From CAYZYK01 sp964482615 (GTDB taxonomy: Bacteria; Patescibacteriota; Minisyncoccia; Minisyncoccales; CAYZYK01): a stretch of 64,000 bases of DNA. Where the stretch lies: NCBI GenBank assembly GCA_964482615.1, contig CAYZYK010000001.1, positions 8,915-72,914 of the forward strand. The letters run 5' to 3'. Below the pieces are notes generated by a model. It searched no databases and was not told the origin of the DNA. It worked only from the letters and a program-made list of their open reading frames with translations. The position numbers were made by a program, and so were the translations under genes. This document shows positions 41,388 through 51,761 of this stretch, one piece after another (position 1 is the first letter of the stretch; every line of letters starts with the position of its first letter).

Positions 41388-44300
41388 ATGGCAGAAGATA
41401 TCAACAATATCACCAAAACAAAAAGTTTCTCAAAATCAAAAGTTTCTTTTCCCCTCCCCAAACTAACTTATCTTCAAAGACAGGCCTGGAAAGATTTTTG
41501 GGAAGTAAGATTAAAGGAACTTTTCTCTGAGGTTTCTCCTATTTTAGATCATAATGGAGATGAATTTGAGCTTTGGTTTTTAGATTATAAGCTGGGCAAG
41601 TCAAAATACAAGAATGGTCTTGAAGCTAAACTTAACGACGATTCTTATGAAGCTCCTCTAAGAGCTAAAGTTAAATTGGTAAATCTTAGGAGCAAAGAGA
41701 TAAAAGAACAGGAAGTTTTCTTAACTAATTTTCCCCTTATGACAGAAAAGGGGACTTTTGTCGTTAATGGGGTGGAAAGAGTGGTTGTTTCTCAAATTAT
41801 CCGGTCTCCGGGTGCTTTCTTTACTGTCAACAGATACAAAGGGAAAGAATACTTCGGGGCAAAAATTGTTCCCAATAGAGGAGCTTGGCTTGAATTTTCA
41901 ACTGAAAGTTCAGGTTTTATTGGGGTTAAAATTAACAGAAAAAGAAAAGTTGCCGCTACCACTCTTCTTCGAGCTTTTGGAATAGAGAAAGATAAAGAGA
42001 TTAAAGAAAAATTTAAAGATTTAGACAAGGGGGAGGTAAAATATATTGAGAAAACTTTAAAAAGAGACAATTCTTCTGATCAAGGTGAAGCATTAATGGA
42101 GATTTATGGCAGGTTAAGACCCGGAGCTTATGTTACTCCAGATAATGCTAAAAGCTTGATTTTTAATATGTTCTTTAATTTCAACAGGTATGATTTAGCT
42201 AAAGTTGGAAGGTGGAAAACCTATCAAAGATTACCACAACTTGCCCCCAAGAAGAAAAGCAAAGATATTAAAAAAGGAGAAAGGGTATTGAAAGTAGAAG
42301 ATGTTGTTGAGGTGATAAGAGAAATTATTAGATTAAACAATAATCCTCAAGCAGAACCTGATCAAATTGACCATTTAGCTAATAGAAGAGTAAGGACATC
42401 AGCCGAACTTTTGGAAAACAGGCTTAGGGTGGGGATGATGAGAATGATGAGGATAATAAAAGACAGAATGTCAACTCTAGATACAGCAACTGTTACCCCA
42501 GTTCAGCTTATTAACTCAAGACCTTTTATGGCGGTCGTTAGACAATTCTTCTTCTCTTCTCAGTTTTCTCAGTTTATGGATAACGAAAATCCTTTAGCTG
42601 AGATTGAACACAAAAGAAGAATTACAGCAACAGGACCCGGAGGATTAACTAGAAGAAGGGCAGGGTTTGAAGTAAGAGATGTTCAGCCCTCACACTACGG
42701 TAGGATCTGCCCCATTCAAACCCCAGAGGGTCCTAATGTGGGATTAGTTAATCACCTAGCTTGTTTTGCCAGAATCAATCCTTTCGGTTTCATAGAAACT
42801 CCCTATTTCAAAGTAGAGAAAGGGAAAGTTACTGATAAAGTAGAATATCTTTTAGCTAACGAAGAAGAAAAATACAATATCGCTCCAGGATCAGTTCCTT
42901 TAGACAATAAAGGTAATATTGTTGCTAAAAAAGTGGAAGCCAGGATAAAAGGGAAACCAGGAGAGATTGAAGCTAAAAAGATTGATTTTGTTGATGTTTC
43001 TTCCAAACAATTTATTAGCGTGGCTACATCCCTTGTTCCTTTTTTACAGAATGATGATGCAGCCCGCGCTCTTATGGGATCTAATATGCAGAGACAATCA
43101 GTTCCATTGGTTAACCCAGAACCACCTCTTGTTGGTACAGGGGTGGAAAGAAATGTTGCTCAGGATTCTGGACAACAGATTTTTGCTGAAGAAGCAGGAA
43201 AAATAAAAGAAGTAGATGCTGAGCATATTAAGATAAAAGTAAAAAACAAAAGAAAAGAGAGAGAATACAAAATTCATTCTTTTGTTCGTAGTAACCAATA
43301 TACTTGTTTCCACCAAAGACCCCAAGTGAAGAAAGGACAAACTATCAAAAAGGGAGATGTTCTAGTAGATGGTGCTGCTATTTCTAAGGGAAGATTAAGT
43401 TTAGGTAAAAATATTTTAGTTGCTTTTCTTCCCTGGAGAGGAGGGAATTATGAAGATGCTATTGTGGTTTCAGAAAGATTAGTTAAAGATGACGTTTTTA
43501 CCTCTATTCACATTCAGGAATTTACTTGTGATGTAAGGGAAACAAAACTCGGTCCTGAGATTACAACCTCTGACATTCCTAATGTTGGGGAAGAGAAATT
43601 GAAAGATTTGGACGAAGAGGGAATTATAAGTATTGGAGCTGAGGTGGGGCCAAACGATATTTTAGTTGGCAAAATTTCACCGAAAGGAGAAACAGAACTT
43701 ACAGCAGAAGAGAGATTGCTCAGAGCAATTTTTGGTGAAAAAGCAAAAGAAGTAAAAGATACATCCTTAAGAATGCAGCACGGAAAGAAAGGTAAAGTGG
43801 TGGGGGTTAAAGTATTTTCTAGAGAAAAGGGCCAGAGACTAGATCCCGGAGTAATAAAAAGGATAAGGGTTGAGGTTGCTGAAATCAGAAAAGTTAAAGT
43901 TGGAGATAAGATTTCTGGAAGACACGGAAATAAAGGTGTTATTTCTAAGATTTTACCGCCCGAGGAGATGCCTTTCTTGAAAGATGGAACACCAATTGAT
44001 CTTATCTTAAGTCCTCTTTCTGTTCCTTCTCGCATGAATATTGGTCAGATTTTGGAAACTCATTTGGGTTGGGCAGCTAAAAAATTGGGCTATCTTGCTA
44101 TCTCACCTGCTATGCTTGGAGCAAGCGAAGAAGACATTAAAGAAGAATTAGAGAAAGCAGGCCTTCCAAGATCAGGACAAATAACCCTATATGATGGAAG
44201 AACAGGAAAACCTTTCCCCAGAGAAGTTACCGTAGGATATATGTATATGCTTAAGCTTATTCACATGGTTGACGATAAAGCACATGCTCGTTCTATCGGA

Positions 44301-44603
44301 CCCTATTCTTTAATAACCCAACAACCTCTTGGTGGAAAAGCTCAATTTGGAGGCCAAAGGTTTGGGGAAATGGAAGTTTGGGCCTTGGAAGGATATGGAG
44401 CAGCTCACTCTCTCCAGGAGATGTTAACTATCAAATCCGATGATGTTCAAGGAAGAGGAGAGCTTTATCAGTCAATTCTGAAAGGGGAACCGATAAAAAA
44501 TCCAAATATTCCAGCCTCTTTTAATCTTATGGTAAATGAACTTAAAGCTTTAGGACTCAATGTAATATTAAAGGAAGAGGAAGAAAAAAAGAAAAAGAAA
44601 TAA
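41388..44603 (+). CDS. rpoB: RNA polymerase beta subunit
   Basis: 1071 aa. Landmarks include NGVERVVVSQIIRSPGAFF, the rifampicin-region FFSSQFSQFMDNENPLAEIEHKR split as SSQFSQFMD and NPLAEIEHKRR, the GRICPIQTPEGPNVGLV segment, GRHGNKGVISKI and the C-terminal GGKAQFGGQRFGEMEVWALE. It is shorter than E. coli RpoB (1342 aa), lacking lineage-specific insertions. It is 14 nt before rpoC. Confidence 0.98.
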   Translation: MAEDINNITKTKSFSKSKVSFPLPKLTYLQRQAWKDFWEVRLKELFSEVSPILDHNGDEFELWFLDYKLGKSKYKNGLEAKLNDDSYEAPLRAKVKLVNLRSKEIKEQEVFLTNFPLMTEKGTFVVNGVERVVVSQIIRSPGAFFTVNRYKGKEYFGAKIVPNRGAWLEFSTESSGFIGVKINRKRKVAATTLLRAFGIEKDKEIKEKFKDLDKGEVKYIEKTLKRDNSSDQGEALMEIYGRLRPGAYVTPDNAKSLIFNMFFNFNRYDLAKVGRWKTYQRLPQLAPKKKSKDIKKGERVLKVEDVVEVIREIIRLNNNPQAEPDQIDHLANRRVRTSAELLENRLRVGMMRMMRIIKDRMSTLDTATVTPVQLINSRPFMAVVRQFFFSSQFSQFMDNENPLAEIEHKRRITATGPGGLTRRRAGFEVRDVQPSHYGRICPIQTPEGPNVGLVNHLACFARINPFGFIETPYFKVEKGKVTDKVEYLLANEEEKYNIAPGSVPLDNKGNIVAKKVEARIKGKPGEIEAKKIDFVDVSSKQFISVATSLVPFLQNDDAARALMGSNMQRQSVPLVNPEPPLVGTGVERNVAQDSGQQIFAEEAGKIKEVDAEHIKIKVKNKRKEREYKIHSFVRSNQYTCFHQRPQVKKGQTIKKGDVLVDGAAISKGRLSLGKNILVAFLPWRGGNYEDAIVVSERLVKDDVFTSIHIQEFTCDVRETKLGPEITTSDIPNVGEEKLKDLDEEGIISIGAEVGPNDILVGKISPKGETELTAEERLLRAIFGEKAKEVKDTSLRMQHGKKGKVVGVKVFSREKGQRLDPGVIKRIRVEVAEIRKVKVGDKISGRHGNKGVISKILPPEEMPFLKDGTPIDLILSPLSVPSRMNIGQILETHLGWAAKKLGYLAISPAMLGASEEDIKEELEKAGLPRSGQITLYDGRTGKPFPREVTVGYMYMLKLIHMVDDKAHARSIGPYSLITQQPLGGKAQFGGQRFGEMEVWALEGYGAAHSLQEMLTIKSDDVQGRGELYQSILKGEPIKNPNIPASFNLMVNELKALGLNVILKEEEEKKKKK

Positions 44604-44617
44604 CTTTTAGCTAAAAA

Positions 44618-47600
44618 ATGAAAGTATCCAATTTAAAATCAATAACAATAAAACTTACTTCTCCAGATGAAATAATGAACTGGAGTCATGGAGAAGTAAC
44701 AGAGCCAGAAACTATCAATTATAGGACCCAGAAACCAGAGAAAGATGGTTTATTTGACGAAAGAATTTTCGGCCCGGTAAAAGATTACGAATGTGCTTGT
44801 GGTAAATACAAAAGAATTCGCTACAAAGGAGTTGTCTGTGATAGATGTGGAGTTGAAGTTACTAAATCCCGGGTGAGGAGAGAAAGAATGGGTCATATTA
44901 AACTGGCAGTTCCTGTTAGTCATATTTGGTTTCTGAGAGGAATTCCATCAAAAATGGGAATAATTTTGGATAAATCTTCTCGAAAAATGGAAAGAGTAAT
45001 CTATTTTTCTTCCTATATTGTAACTAAGGTTGATAAAGAAGCCAAAAAAAGGGTATTAAAAGAGATTAAAAAAGAAGCTAAAGTCAAACTAAAGGAAGCT
45101 AAGAAAAAAGAAAAAACAAAGATTAAAAAAGCAGAAGATAAAGCTGAAAAACAACTAAAGAGTATTAAAAGATTAAAAGTTTTATCTGAACACAACTACC
45201 GTAAATTATCTTTAAAATATGGAGAAATATTTGAAGCAGGTACAGGAGCAGAAACTGTTTATAAGATTTTTGAAAAAATGGACCTTAAAAAGAGAATTAA
45301 AAAACTCAAAAAGAAATCTAAATCTATTCCAGCCAGCAAAAGAAAGAAAATACTAAGAAAATTAAAATTATTTGAAAAAATGGAAAGGGGAGGGGTCAAA
45401 CCAGAATGGATGTTTTTGAAGGTTTTACCTGTTTTACCTCCTGATTTGCGCCCCATGGTTCAATTGGACGGGGGAAGATATGCCTCTTCTGATCTCAATG
45501 ATCTTTACAGGAGAGTAATTAATAGAAACAATCGTTTAAAATATCTTCTTGAGATTTCAGCTCCAGAAGTTATTGTAAGAAACGAAAAAAGAATGCTTCA
45601 GGAAGCAGTCGATGCTTTAATTGATAATAATATGAGGAAGGGAGTAACAACCACAGCAACCACTGGTCAAAGAAGGTTGTTAAAATCTCTAGCTGATATG
45701 CTCAAAGGAAAACAAGGTAGGTTCCGTCAGAATCTTTTAGGAAAAAGAGTAGATTATTCGGGAAGATCTGTTATTGCTGTGGGGCCTGAACTTCATTTTT
45801 ATCAGTGCGGGCTTCCCAAAACAATGGCCCTTGAGATTTTCAAACCTTTTGTAATTAGAGAAATTTTAGACCAAGAACTAGCTTATAATATTAAAGGAGC
45901 AACAAGGTTAATAGAAGAACATAAACCAGAAGTCTGGGCAATTTTAGAAGAAATAGTTAAAGACAAATTGGTTCTTTTAAACAGGGCGCCAACCTTACAT
46001 AGATTAGGGGTTCAAGCTTTTCAGCCGGTTTTGATTGAGGGGGAGACAATAAAAGTTCATCCCCTGGTTTGTGAAGCATTTAATGCTGATTTTGATGGAG
46101 ACCAAATGGCTGTTTTCTTACCCTTATCAGAAGAAGCCCAGAAAGAAGCAAGAGAAATTATGTTATCTAGTTTGAATGTTCTTAAGCCAGCTACTGGCCG
46201 ACCCATAATCGGGCCTTATAGAGAAATTGTCTTGGGAAGTTATTATCTTACAAAAACAAAAGAAGACATTGAAGAGGGTGAGAAGACAGAGGAAAAACCG
46301 AGGATATTTTCTAGTGTTTTTGAAGCAGAATTAGCTTATGAGAACAGAGATATAGATATTAGGCAGAAAATAAAGATTCCAGAACCGAAGGCAAAAGAAT
46401 CAAAACTTATTGAAACTACAGTAGGAAGAGTTATTTTCAACGATGCTTTGCCAGAAGATTATCCTTTCCAAAATAAGTTATTTACCTCAGGTAAGCTTAA
46501 AGACCTTATCAGCGATCTTATTAAAAAATATTCTTCTGAGAAAATACCCAAAATCTTGGACGATATTAAAGATATGGGATTTGAATATTCAACCTTATCT
46601 GGAATAAGCTGGGGGATGGATGATTTAATTATCCCAGAAGAAAAAGAAGGATTAATTAAAGAAGCTGATAAGAAGGTTGAGGAGATTGATGGCTATTTTA
46701 AAAAAGGACTTCTCACTTACAGCGAAAAGATTTCTCAAGAGATTTCTGTTTGGCAGAAGGTTAAAACAGAAATTGAGAAATTGTTAAAAGAGAAAACCCT
46801 TCCCAGGGATGGATCAGTTTATTCTATTATTAGTTCTGGGGGAAGAGCTTCTTGGACCCAACCTGTTCAAATGGCTGGAATGAAAGGTCTGGCAGTTAAC
46901 CCAGCGGGAGAAATAATTGAATTACCTATCAAAAGTTCTTTTAAGGAAGGTTTTAATGTTTTAGAATATTTTATTTCCACCCATGGCGCAAGGAAAGGGA
47001 CAGCAGATACTGCCTTGCGGACCTCAACTGCTGGTTATTTAAGTCGAAGATTAATTGATGTTGCCCACGATATGATAATTACAGAGAAAGATTGTAAAGA
47101 AAAAAAAGGAATGACAATTTTAAGAGAAGATGCAGACGAAATCGAACAAGACTTCTTTTTTAAAATTGTAGGAAGGGTTTGTGCTCAGGATATAAAAGAG
47201 GGAAGAAAGAAATTAGCAAAGAAAGGAGAAGTTATTGATTGGGACAAAGCAAAGAAAATAAGCAAAGCAAAAATTAATGAAGTTCAGGTTTATTCTCCTT
47301 TAAGTTGTAAAAGTCGCCAGGGAATTTGTCAGAAATGTTACGGCTGGGATCTATCCCGCAATGAATTAGCTAAGATGGGAGAACCGGTGGGGGTGGTGGC
47401 AGCTCAATCAATAGGGGAGCCAGGAACCCAGCTTACCTTGAGAACCTTTCATTTAGGTGGAGTTGCAGGAAAAGGAGATATTACTCAGGGTTTACCCAGA
47501 GTAGATGAAATTTTTGAAACAAGAAGTCCTAAGGGTAAAGCACCAATAACTCAATTTGATGGGAAAATAACAGATGTTGATACAGAAAAAGGTATAATAA

Positions 47601-48187
47601 AAGCCCGTCCTGTTTCTGAAAAAACCCCTTCATCTAAAAAAGAAATAAGCTATAAGATTCCTGCTGACAGGGCGGTTTGGGTTCAAAAAGGAGAAGAAGT
47701 AAAAGCAGGACAGCCTCTTTGTGAGGGAAGTTTAGACCTTGAGAAGTTTTTTCGGATAACAGATAAAGAAAGAACCCAACGTTATATTGTCAAAGAGATT
47801 CAGAAGATTTACGTTTCCCAAGGAGTTGATGTTCACGATAAACACATTGAGGTTATCGTTCATAAGATGTTTTCTCGGATGAAGATTATGAAGGGAGGAG
47901 ATAGTCCTTGGACCAAAGGAGAGATTATTGAAAAACCAGTTTTTGAAAAAGAGGTTAAAAACCTTAAATCCCAGAAAAAAACTCCTCCAAAAGCTAAACA
48001 AATAATCCTTGGAATTTCCAAAGTAGCACTTACCTCAGATAGCGTTCTTTCTGCAGCCTCATTTCAACAGACCGCTAGGGTTTTAATTAAGTCAGCTCTT
48101 GAAGCTAAAGAAGATGAGCTTAAAGGATTAAAAGAGAACGTTATTATAGGTAAACTTATTCCTGTGGGAACTGGCTTCAGAAAATAA
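44618..48187 (+). CDS. rpoC: RNA polymerase beta' subunit
   Basis: 1189 aa. The N-terminal zinc ribbon (CACGKYK, CDRCGVEV), the catalytic NADFDGDQM at 489-497 that binds Mg2+, the second zinc site (CKSRQGICQKC), and GEPVGVVAAQSIGEPGTQLT in the trigger-loop region are present. A Lys-rich helical segment at about residues 135-240 extends the clamp. Shorter than the 1407 aa of E. coli. Confidence 0.98.
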   Translation: MKVSNLKSITIKLTSPDEIMNWSHGEVTEPETINYRTQKPEKDGLFDERIFGPVKDYECACGKYKRIRYKGVVCDRCGVEVTKSRVRRERMGHIKLAVPVSHIWFLRGIPSKMGIILDKSSRKMERVIYFSSYIVTKVDKEAKKRVLKEIKKEAKVKLKEAKKKEKTKIKKAEDKAEKQLKSIKRLKVLSEHNYRKLSLKYGEIFEAGTGAETVYKIFEKMDLKKRIKKLKKKSKSIPASKRKKILRKLKLFEKMERGGVKPEWMFLKVLPVLPPDLRPMVQLDGGRYASSDLNDLYRRVINRNNRLKYLLEISAPEVIVRNEKRMLQEAVDALIDNNMRKGVTTTATTGQRRLLKSLADMLKGKQGRFRQNLLGKRVDYSGRSVIAVGPELHFYQCGLPKTMALEIFKPFVIREILDQELAYNIKGATRLIEEHKPEVWAILEEIVKDKLVLLNRAPTLHRLGVQAFQPVLIEGETIKVHPLVCEAFNADFDGDQMAVFLPLSEEAQKEAREIMLSSLNVLKPATGRPIIGPYREIVLGSYYLTKTKEDIEEGEKTEEKPRIFSSVFEAELAYENRDIDIRQKIKIPEPKAKESKLIETTVGRVIFNDALPEDYPFQNKLFTSGKLKDLISDLIKKYSSEKIPKILDDIKDMGFEYSTLSGISWGMDDLIIPEEKEGLIKEADKKVEEIDGYFKKGLLTYSEKISQEISVWQKVKTEIEKLLKEKTLPRDGSVYSIISSGGRASWTQPVQMAGMKGLAVNPAGEIIELPIKSSFKEGFNVLEYFISTHGARKGTADTALRTSTAGYLSRRLIDVAHDMIITEKDCKEKKGMTILREDADEIEQDFFFKIVGRVCAQDIKEGRKKLAKKGEVIDWDKAKKISKAKINEVQVYSPLSCKSRQGICQKCYGWDLSRNELAKMGEPVGVVAAQSIGEPGTQLTLRTFHLGGVAGKGDITQGLPRVDEIFETRSPKGKAPITQFDGKITDVDTEKGIIKARPVSEKTPSSKKEISYKIPADRAVWVQKGEEVKAGQPLCEGSLDLEKFFRITDKERTQRYIVKEIQKIYVSQGVDVHDKHIEVIVHKMFSRMKIMKGGDSPWTKGEIIEKPVFEKEVKNLKSQKKTPPKAKQIILGISKVALTSDSVLSAASFQQTARVLIKSALEAKEDELKGLKENVIIGKLIPVGTGFRK

Positions 48188-48236
48188 GAAAAATCTGTTA
48201 AAATAAGGGTAGCAGGCATATAACAAGAAATCATCT

Positions 48237-50399
48237 ATGGTCAAAAGGAAAAAGTCAAAAAAGAAAAAGAAAAAAACTAAGGCAAAAAAAGAAAAAAAGA
48301 AAGCTATTTTAAGCCTAGCTACCAAACAAAAAATAAAGGCCTTAGTTATGTTCGTGGTTGGGATAATTTTTATTCTTTCTTTACTGGAATTGGCTGGCCC
48401 CGCCGGAGAAGCAATCGACAGGGGTTTTGTTTTTTTAATAGGCAAGGCAGTTTTTGCTGTTCCCTTGCTTTTTATAATTACTGGCTTGATTTTTCTGAAA
48501 CCGAAACAGAAAGGAAAACTCTTCCCTTTAATTTTAGGTATTTTTATTTTAATTCTGGGCATGACAGGAATCTTAGGAGCTTTCGATACAATGGAAAGAC
48601 AAGCTGTTAATGAATTCGTTTGGAATTGGGCAGGAAAAGGGGGATTTTTAGGAAATCTCCTAAGCTGGCCTCTATTACATTATTTTGGCGTCTTTGTAAC
48701 TAATATCATTTTTGGGGCGGTTATTATAGGAGGCCTTTTAATATTCTTTCAATTTATAGAAAAAGAAATAGTAGAAAAAGAAAAACCCTCTGAAATAACC
48801 CAGAAAATAAAAAGGGCTATTACTCCAGCCGCAAGAAGAATAAAAGAAGCAGCCTCTTCAAGAAAAAAAATTAAAGAAACAGAACCCAAAATATCAAGAT
48901 TTAGAGAGAAGATTGATTTGAGTAACAACACTTCTTCCAAAAAAGGAAAATATGTTTTACCCCCACTGGAGCTTTTAAAAGAAGAAAAAGGTAATCCTAC
49001 TAGCGGAGATATAAAGAAGAACTCAAAAATAATAAAAAAGACATTGGAGAATTTTGGTATTGCAGTTGAAATGGCTGAGGTTAATATAGGGCCAACTGTT
49101 ACCCAATATAGCTTTAGGCCAGCTGAAGGAATAAAATTATCAAGAATTACTACTTTATCGCGAAATCTCTCTTTGGCCCTGGCAGCCCATCCTCTTCGAA
49201 TTGAAGCTCCAATTCCTGGAAAGGATTTGGTTGGAATTGAAATTCCCAACAGCCAGAGAAGTCAAGTTCGTCTCCGCAACCTGATAGCCAACCCTACCTT
49301 TCAGAATTCTTCTTCTTCATTGCTTTTCTGTTTGGGAAGAAGTGTTTCTGGAGATCCCATGTATGCTGATTTGGGGAAAATGCCCCATCTTTTAGTGGCT
49401 GGATCTACAGGAAGTGGTAAAACAGTCTTTTTAAACAATCTGGTTTTAAGTTTTCTTTATAGAAATTCGCCGCGTAGGTTAAATTTCATTTTGGTTGATC
49501 CCAAAAGAGTAGAATTTCAGAGTTATAATCATTTTCCTCACCTTTTAACACCTGTTATTACTAATGTTGATATTGCAATAAATGCTCTAAACTGGCTGGT
49601 TCAGGAAATGGAAAGAAGATTTGAGGTTTTTTCTACTATTCCTACTCGGAATATATCCACTTACAACAGCATGAAATCAGTCAAAGAGTCGGGGGCCCAA
49701 TTACCCTATATTGTTCTTATTGTAGATGAGCTAGCAGACTTTATGGCTTCTAAGGGAAGAGAAATGGAAGCAGCGATTGTAAGATTAGCTCAAATGGCAA
49801 GAGCAACTGGAATTCATTTGATAGTTGCAACTCAAAGACCGTCAGTTGAAGTTATTACCGGTCTTATTAAAGCGAATATAACAGCTAGAGTTACTTTTCA
49901 GGTAGCATCTCAAGTTGACTCAAGGACTGTTTTGGATATGGCTGGTGCAGAAAGTCTTTTGGGGGATGGTGATATGCTCTATATCTCCTCTCAAATGACA
50001 AAACCAAAGAGAATCCAAGGAGCTTATGTTTCAGAAAAAGAAGTAAAGAAAGTTACTCAATTTATTAAAAAAGAAAAAGACAAAGCTCGTCCTCCTTCCG
50101 ATCTTTCTCAGAGTTTGAAGAACCATCTTGAGAAAGAGAAACAAAAACCTCAGAGTTTTGAGGTGGGAGAGGATGAACTTTATGAAGATGCAAAAGAATT
50201 AGTAATTGATGCCGGGAAAGGTTCAGCAAGCTTACTTCAACGGAGATTAAGAATAGGTTATGCTAGAGCAGCTCGTCTTCTGGATATGTTACAGGAGAAA
50301 GGAATAGTAGGTCCCGCTAGGGGATCAAAACCAAGGAAAGTTTTAGCTGAAGAAGAATACGATGAAGAAGATGATTTTGGTGATGAATTAGAGTCCTAA
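48237..50399 (+). CDS. ftsK: FtsK/SpoIIIE DNA translocase
   Basis: 720 aa. The very basic N terminus precedes four transmembrane helices (about residues 35-175), then a linker, the FtsK alpha domain, and the RecA-like motor with Walker A GSTGSGKT (389-396) and the IVLIVDELADFM Walker B. The C-terminal winged-helix gamma domain (about 645-700) reads KOPS-type DNA signals. It pumps chromosome ends across the division septum. Confidence 0.95.
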   Translation: MVKRKKSKKKKKKTKAKKEKKKAILSLATKQKIKALVMFVVGIIFILSLLELAGPAGEAIDRGFVFLIGKAVFAVPLLFIITGLIFLKPKQKGKLFPLILGIFILILGMTGILGAFDTMERQAVNEFVWNWAGKGGFLGNLLSWPLLHYFGVFVTNIIFGAVIIGGLLIFFQFIEKEIVEKEKPSEITQKIKRAITPAARRIKEAASSRKKIKETEPKISRFREKIDLSNNTSSKKGKYVLPPLELLKEEKGNPTSGDIKKNSKIIKKTLENFGIAVEMAEVNIGPTVTQYSFRPAEGIKLSRITTLSRNLSLALAAHPLRIEAPIPGKDLVGIEIPNSQRSQVRLRNLIANPTFQNSSSSLLFCLGRSVSGDPMYADLGKMPHLLVAGSTGSGKTVFLNNLVLSFLYRNSPRRLNFILVDPKRVEFQSYNHFPHLLTPVITNVDIAINALNWLVQEMERRFEVFSTIPTRNISTYNSMKSVKESGAQLPYIVLIVDELADFMASKGREMEAAIVRLAQMARATGIHLIVATQRPSVEVITGLIKANITARVTFQVASQVDSRTVLDMAGAESLLGDGDMLYISSQMTKPKRIQGAYVSEKEVKKVTQFIKKEKDKARPPSDLSQSLKNHLEKEKQKPQSFEVGEDELYEDAKELVIDAGKGSASLLQRRLRIGYARAARLLDMLQEKGIVGPARGSKPRKVLAEEEYDEEDDFGDELES

Positions 50400-50404
50400 T
50401 TAAC

Positions 50405-50433
50405 TTGTCAAATTAGCTAAAATTAGCTACAAT
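50405..50433 (+). promoter_or_regulatory. Promoter for recA, near-leaderless
   Basis: TTGTCA (50405-50410), a 17-nt spacer and TACAAT (50428-50433), 9 nt before the ATG. No LexA-like inverted repeat is evident. Confidence 0.55.
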
Positions 50434-50442
50434 TAAACTATT

Positions 50443-51462
50443 ATGCCAAAAAAGAAAACTAAAAACAAAGAAGAAAAAGAAAAAGAGTTAAAAGAAACCC
50501 TGGAAGGAATAAAAAGTAAATTTGGAGAAGGGGCTTTAATGAAACTTAAAGAAATACAACCAGTTGATGTTGATGCAATTCCTACAGGATCTATTTCTTT
50601 AGATCTTGCTTTGGGAGTGGGGGGAGTTCCCCGCGGAAGAGTAATAGAAGTTTTTGGTCCTGAAGCGTCTGGCAAAACAACCCTAGCTTTACATATTTTA
50701 GCTGAAGCTCAAAAGAAAGGGGGCGTAGTAGCTTTTATTGATGCTGAAAATGCTCTAGATCCTGATTATGCTAGAAAGATTGGGGTAAGAGTTGACGATA
50801 TTTTAATTTCCCAGCCCGATTCAGGCGAACAGGGATTACAAATTGTTGAAGCTTTGGTTCGTTCAGGTACAATTGATATAATTGTGGTTGATTCTGTTGC
50901 TGCTTTAACCCCCAAAGCAGAAATTGAAGGAGAAATAGGGGATCAACAAATCGGTCTTCAGGCTAGATTGATGAGTCAGGCTTGTCGTATGCTCTCTAAA
51001 ATAATTTCTGATACAAAGACAACAGTTTTATTTCTCAACCAAACCAGGATGAAAATAGGAGTTATGTTTGGTAATCCAGAAACCACCCCAGGAGGATTAG
51101 CTTTAAAGTTCTATTCTTCAGTAAGAATTAATTTGAGAAGAAGAGCTCAAATTAAACATAAAGATGAGATTATAGGTAATAGAGTGAAAGCTAAAATTGT
51201 GAAAAATAAAGTAGCTCCACCCTTCAAAACAGCGGAATTCGACATTTATTATAACGAGGGTATTTCCAGAACAGGGGATATTATTAGAGCAGGGCTGGAG
51301 ACAGGGATTCTTAAACAGTCAGGTAGCTGGTACAAATATGAAAAAAAGAAATTAGGTCAGGGGATGGCAGGAGCTAAGAAATTTTTGAAAGAAAACTCAA
51401 AGATAGCAAAAGAAATAGAAAAAAGAATTTGGCAGGAATCCCAGCAAACACAAGAAGTATAA
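50443..51462 (+). CDS. recA: Recombinase RecA
   Basis: 339 aa. Walker A GPEASGKT at 72-79, FIDAENALDPDYARKIGV, the MgATP-sensing VVDSVAALTPKAEIEGE, the L2 loop (LNQTRMKIGVMFGNPETTPGG) and a short C-terminal domain are typical. RecA forms the strand-exchange filament for recombination. It is followed by a terminator. Confidence 0.97.
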   Translation: MPKKKTKNKEEKEKELKETLEGIKSKFGEGALMKLKEIQPVDVDAIPTGSISLDLALGVGGVPRGRVIEVFGPEASGKTTLALHILAEAQKKGGVVAFIDAENALDPDYARKIGVRVDDILISQPDSGEQGLQIVEALVRSGTIDIIVVDSVAALTPKAEIEGEIGDQQIGLQARLMSQACRMLSKIISDTKTTVLFLNQTRMKIGVMFGNPETTPGGLALKFYSSVRINLRRRAQIKHKDEIIGNRVKAKIVKNKVAPPFKTAEFDIYYNEGISRTGDIIRAGLETGILKQSGSWYKYEKKKLGQGMAGAKKFLKENSKIAKEIEKRIWQESQQTQEV

Positions 51463-51477
51463 AGTTTATTTTTAAAT

Positions 51478-51508
51478 AAAAAAACAACTCTTTGGGAAGT
51501 TGTTTTTT
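51478..51508. terminator. Bidirectional terminator between recA and rpsR
   Basis: AAAAAAACAACT (51478-51489) pairs with AGTTGTTTTTT (51498-51508) around an 8-nt loop. Confidence 0.85.
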
Positions 51509-51525
51509 GTTTTCAGGTTAAAATC

Positions 51526-51723
51526 TTATTTGGGCATATAGGGGAAAAGGCCTAATTGTCTTGCTCTTTTAATCGCTCGGGCAACTTTTTTCTGATGATC
51601 AGCACAGAGATATGTTCTTTTTCTTGGTTTAATTTTAAAAATATCATTGGTAAATTTACGAAGTAACTCCGTATTTTTAAAATCAACCTCTTCTTTGTTC
51701 TTTTGACAGAAATAGCAAGGCAT
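51526..51723 (-). CDS. rpsR: 30S ribosomal protein S18
   Basis: 65 aa. It has CYFCQKN near the N terminus and a later Cys-x-x-His (LCADHQ), the zinc-type bS18 form, with KIKPRKRTYLCADHQKKVARAIKRAR typical of the family. It is last in the ychF-rpsF-ssb-rpsR run. No rplI follows. Confidence 0.93.
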   Translation of the reverse strand: MPCYFCQKNKEEVDFKNTELLRKFTNDIFKIKPRKRTYLCADHQKKVARAIKRARQLGLFPYMPK

Positions 51724-51761
51724 AGTAATAAATAAAATTAATTTTTATTCTTAATTAATGG

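Noticed and set aside
43514..44035. Long antisense frame (173 codons) within rpoB
   Set aside because: It is antisense to a highly conserved part of RpoB, Ser/Leu/Phe-rich as expected for the complement of Lys/Glu-rich coding sequence, and has no promoter or ribosome-binding site.
48749..49249. Antisense frame (166 codons) in ftsK
   Set aside because: It is a complement-strand artefact with no regulatory signals and no recognisable motif.
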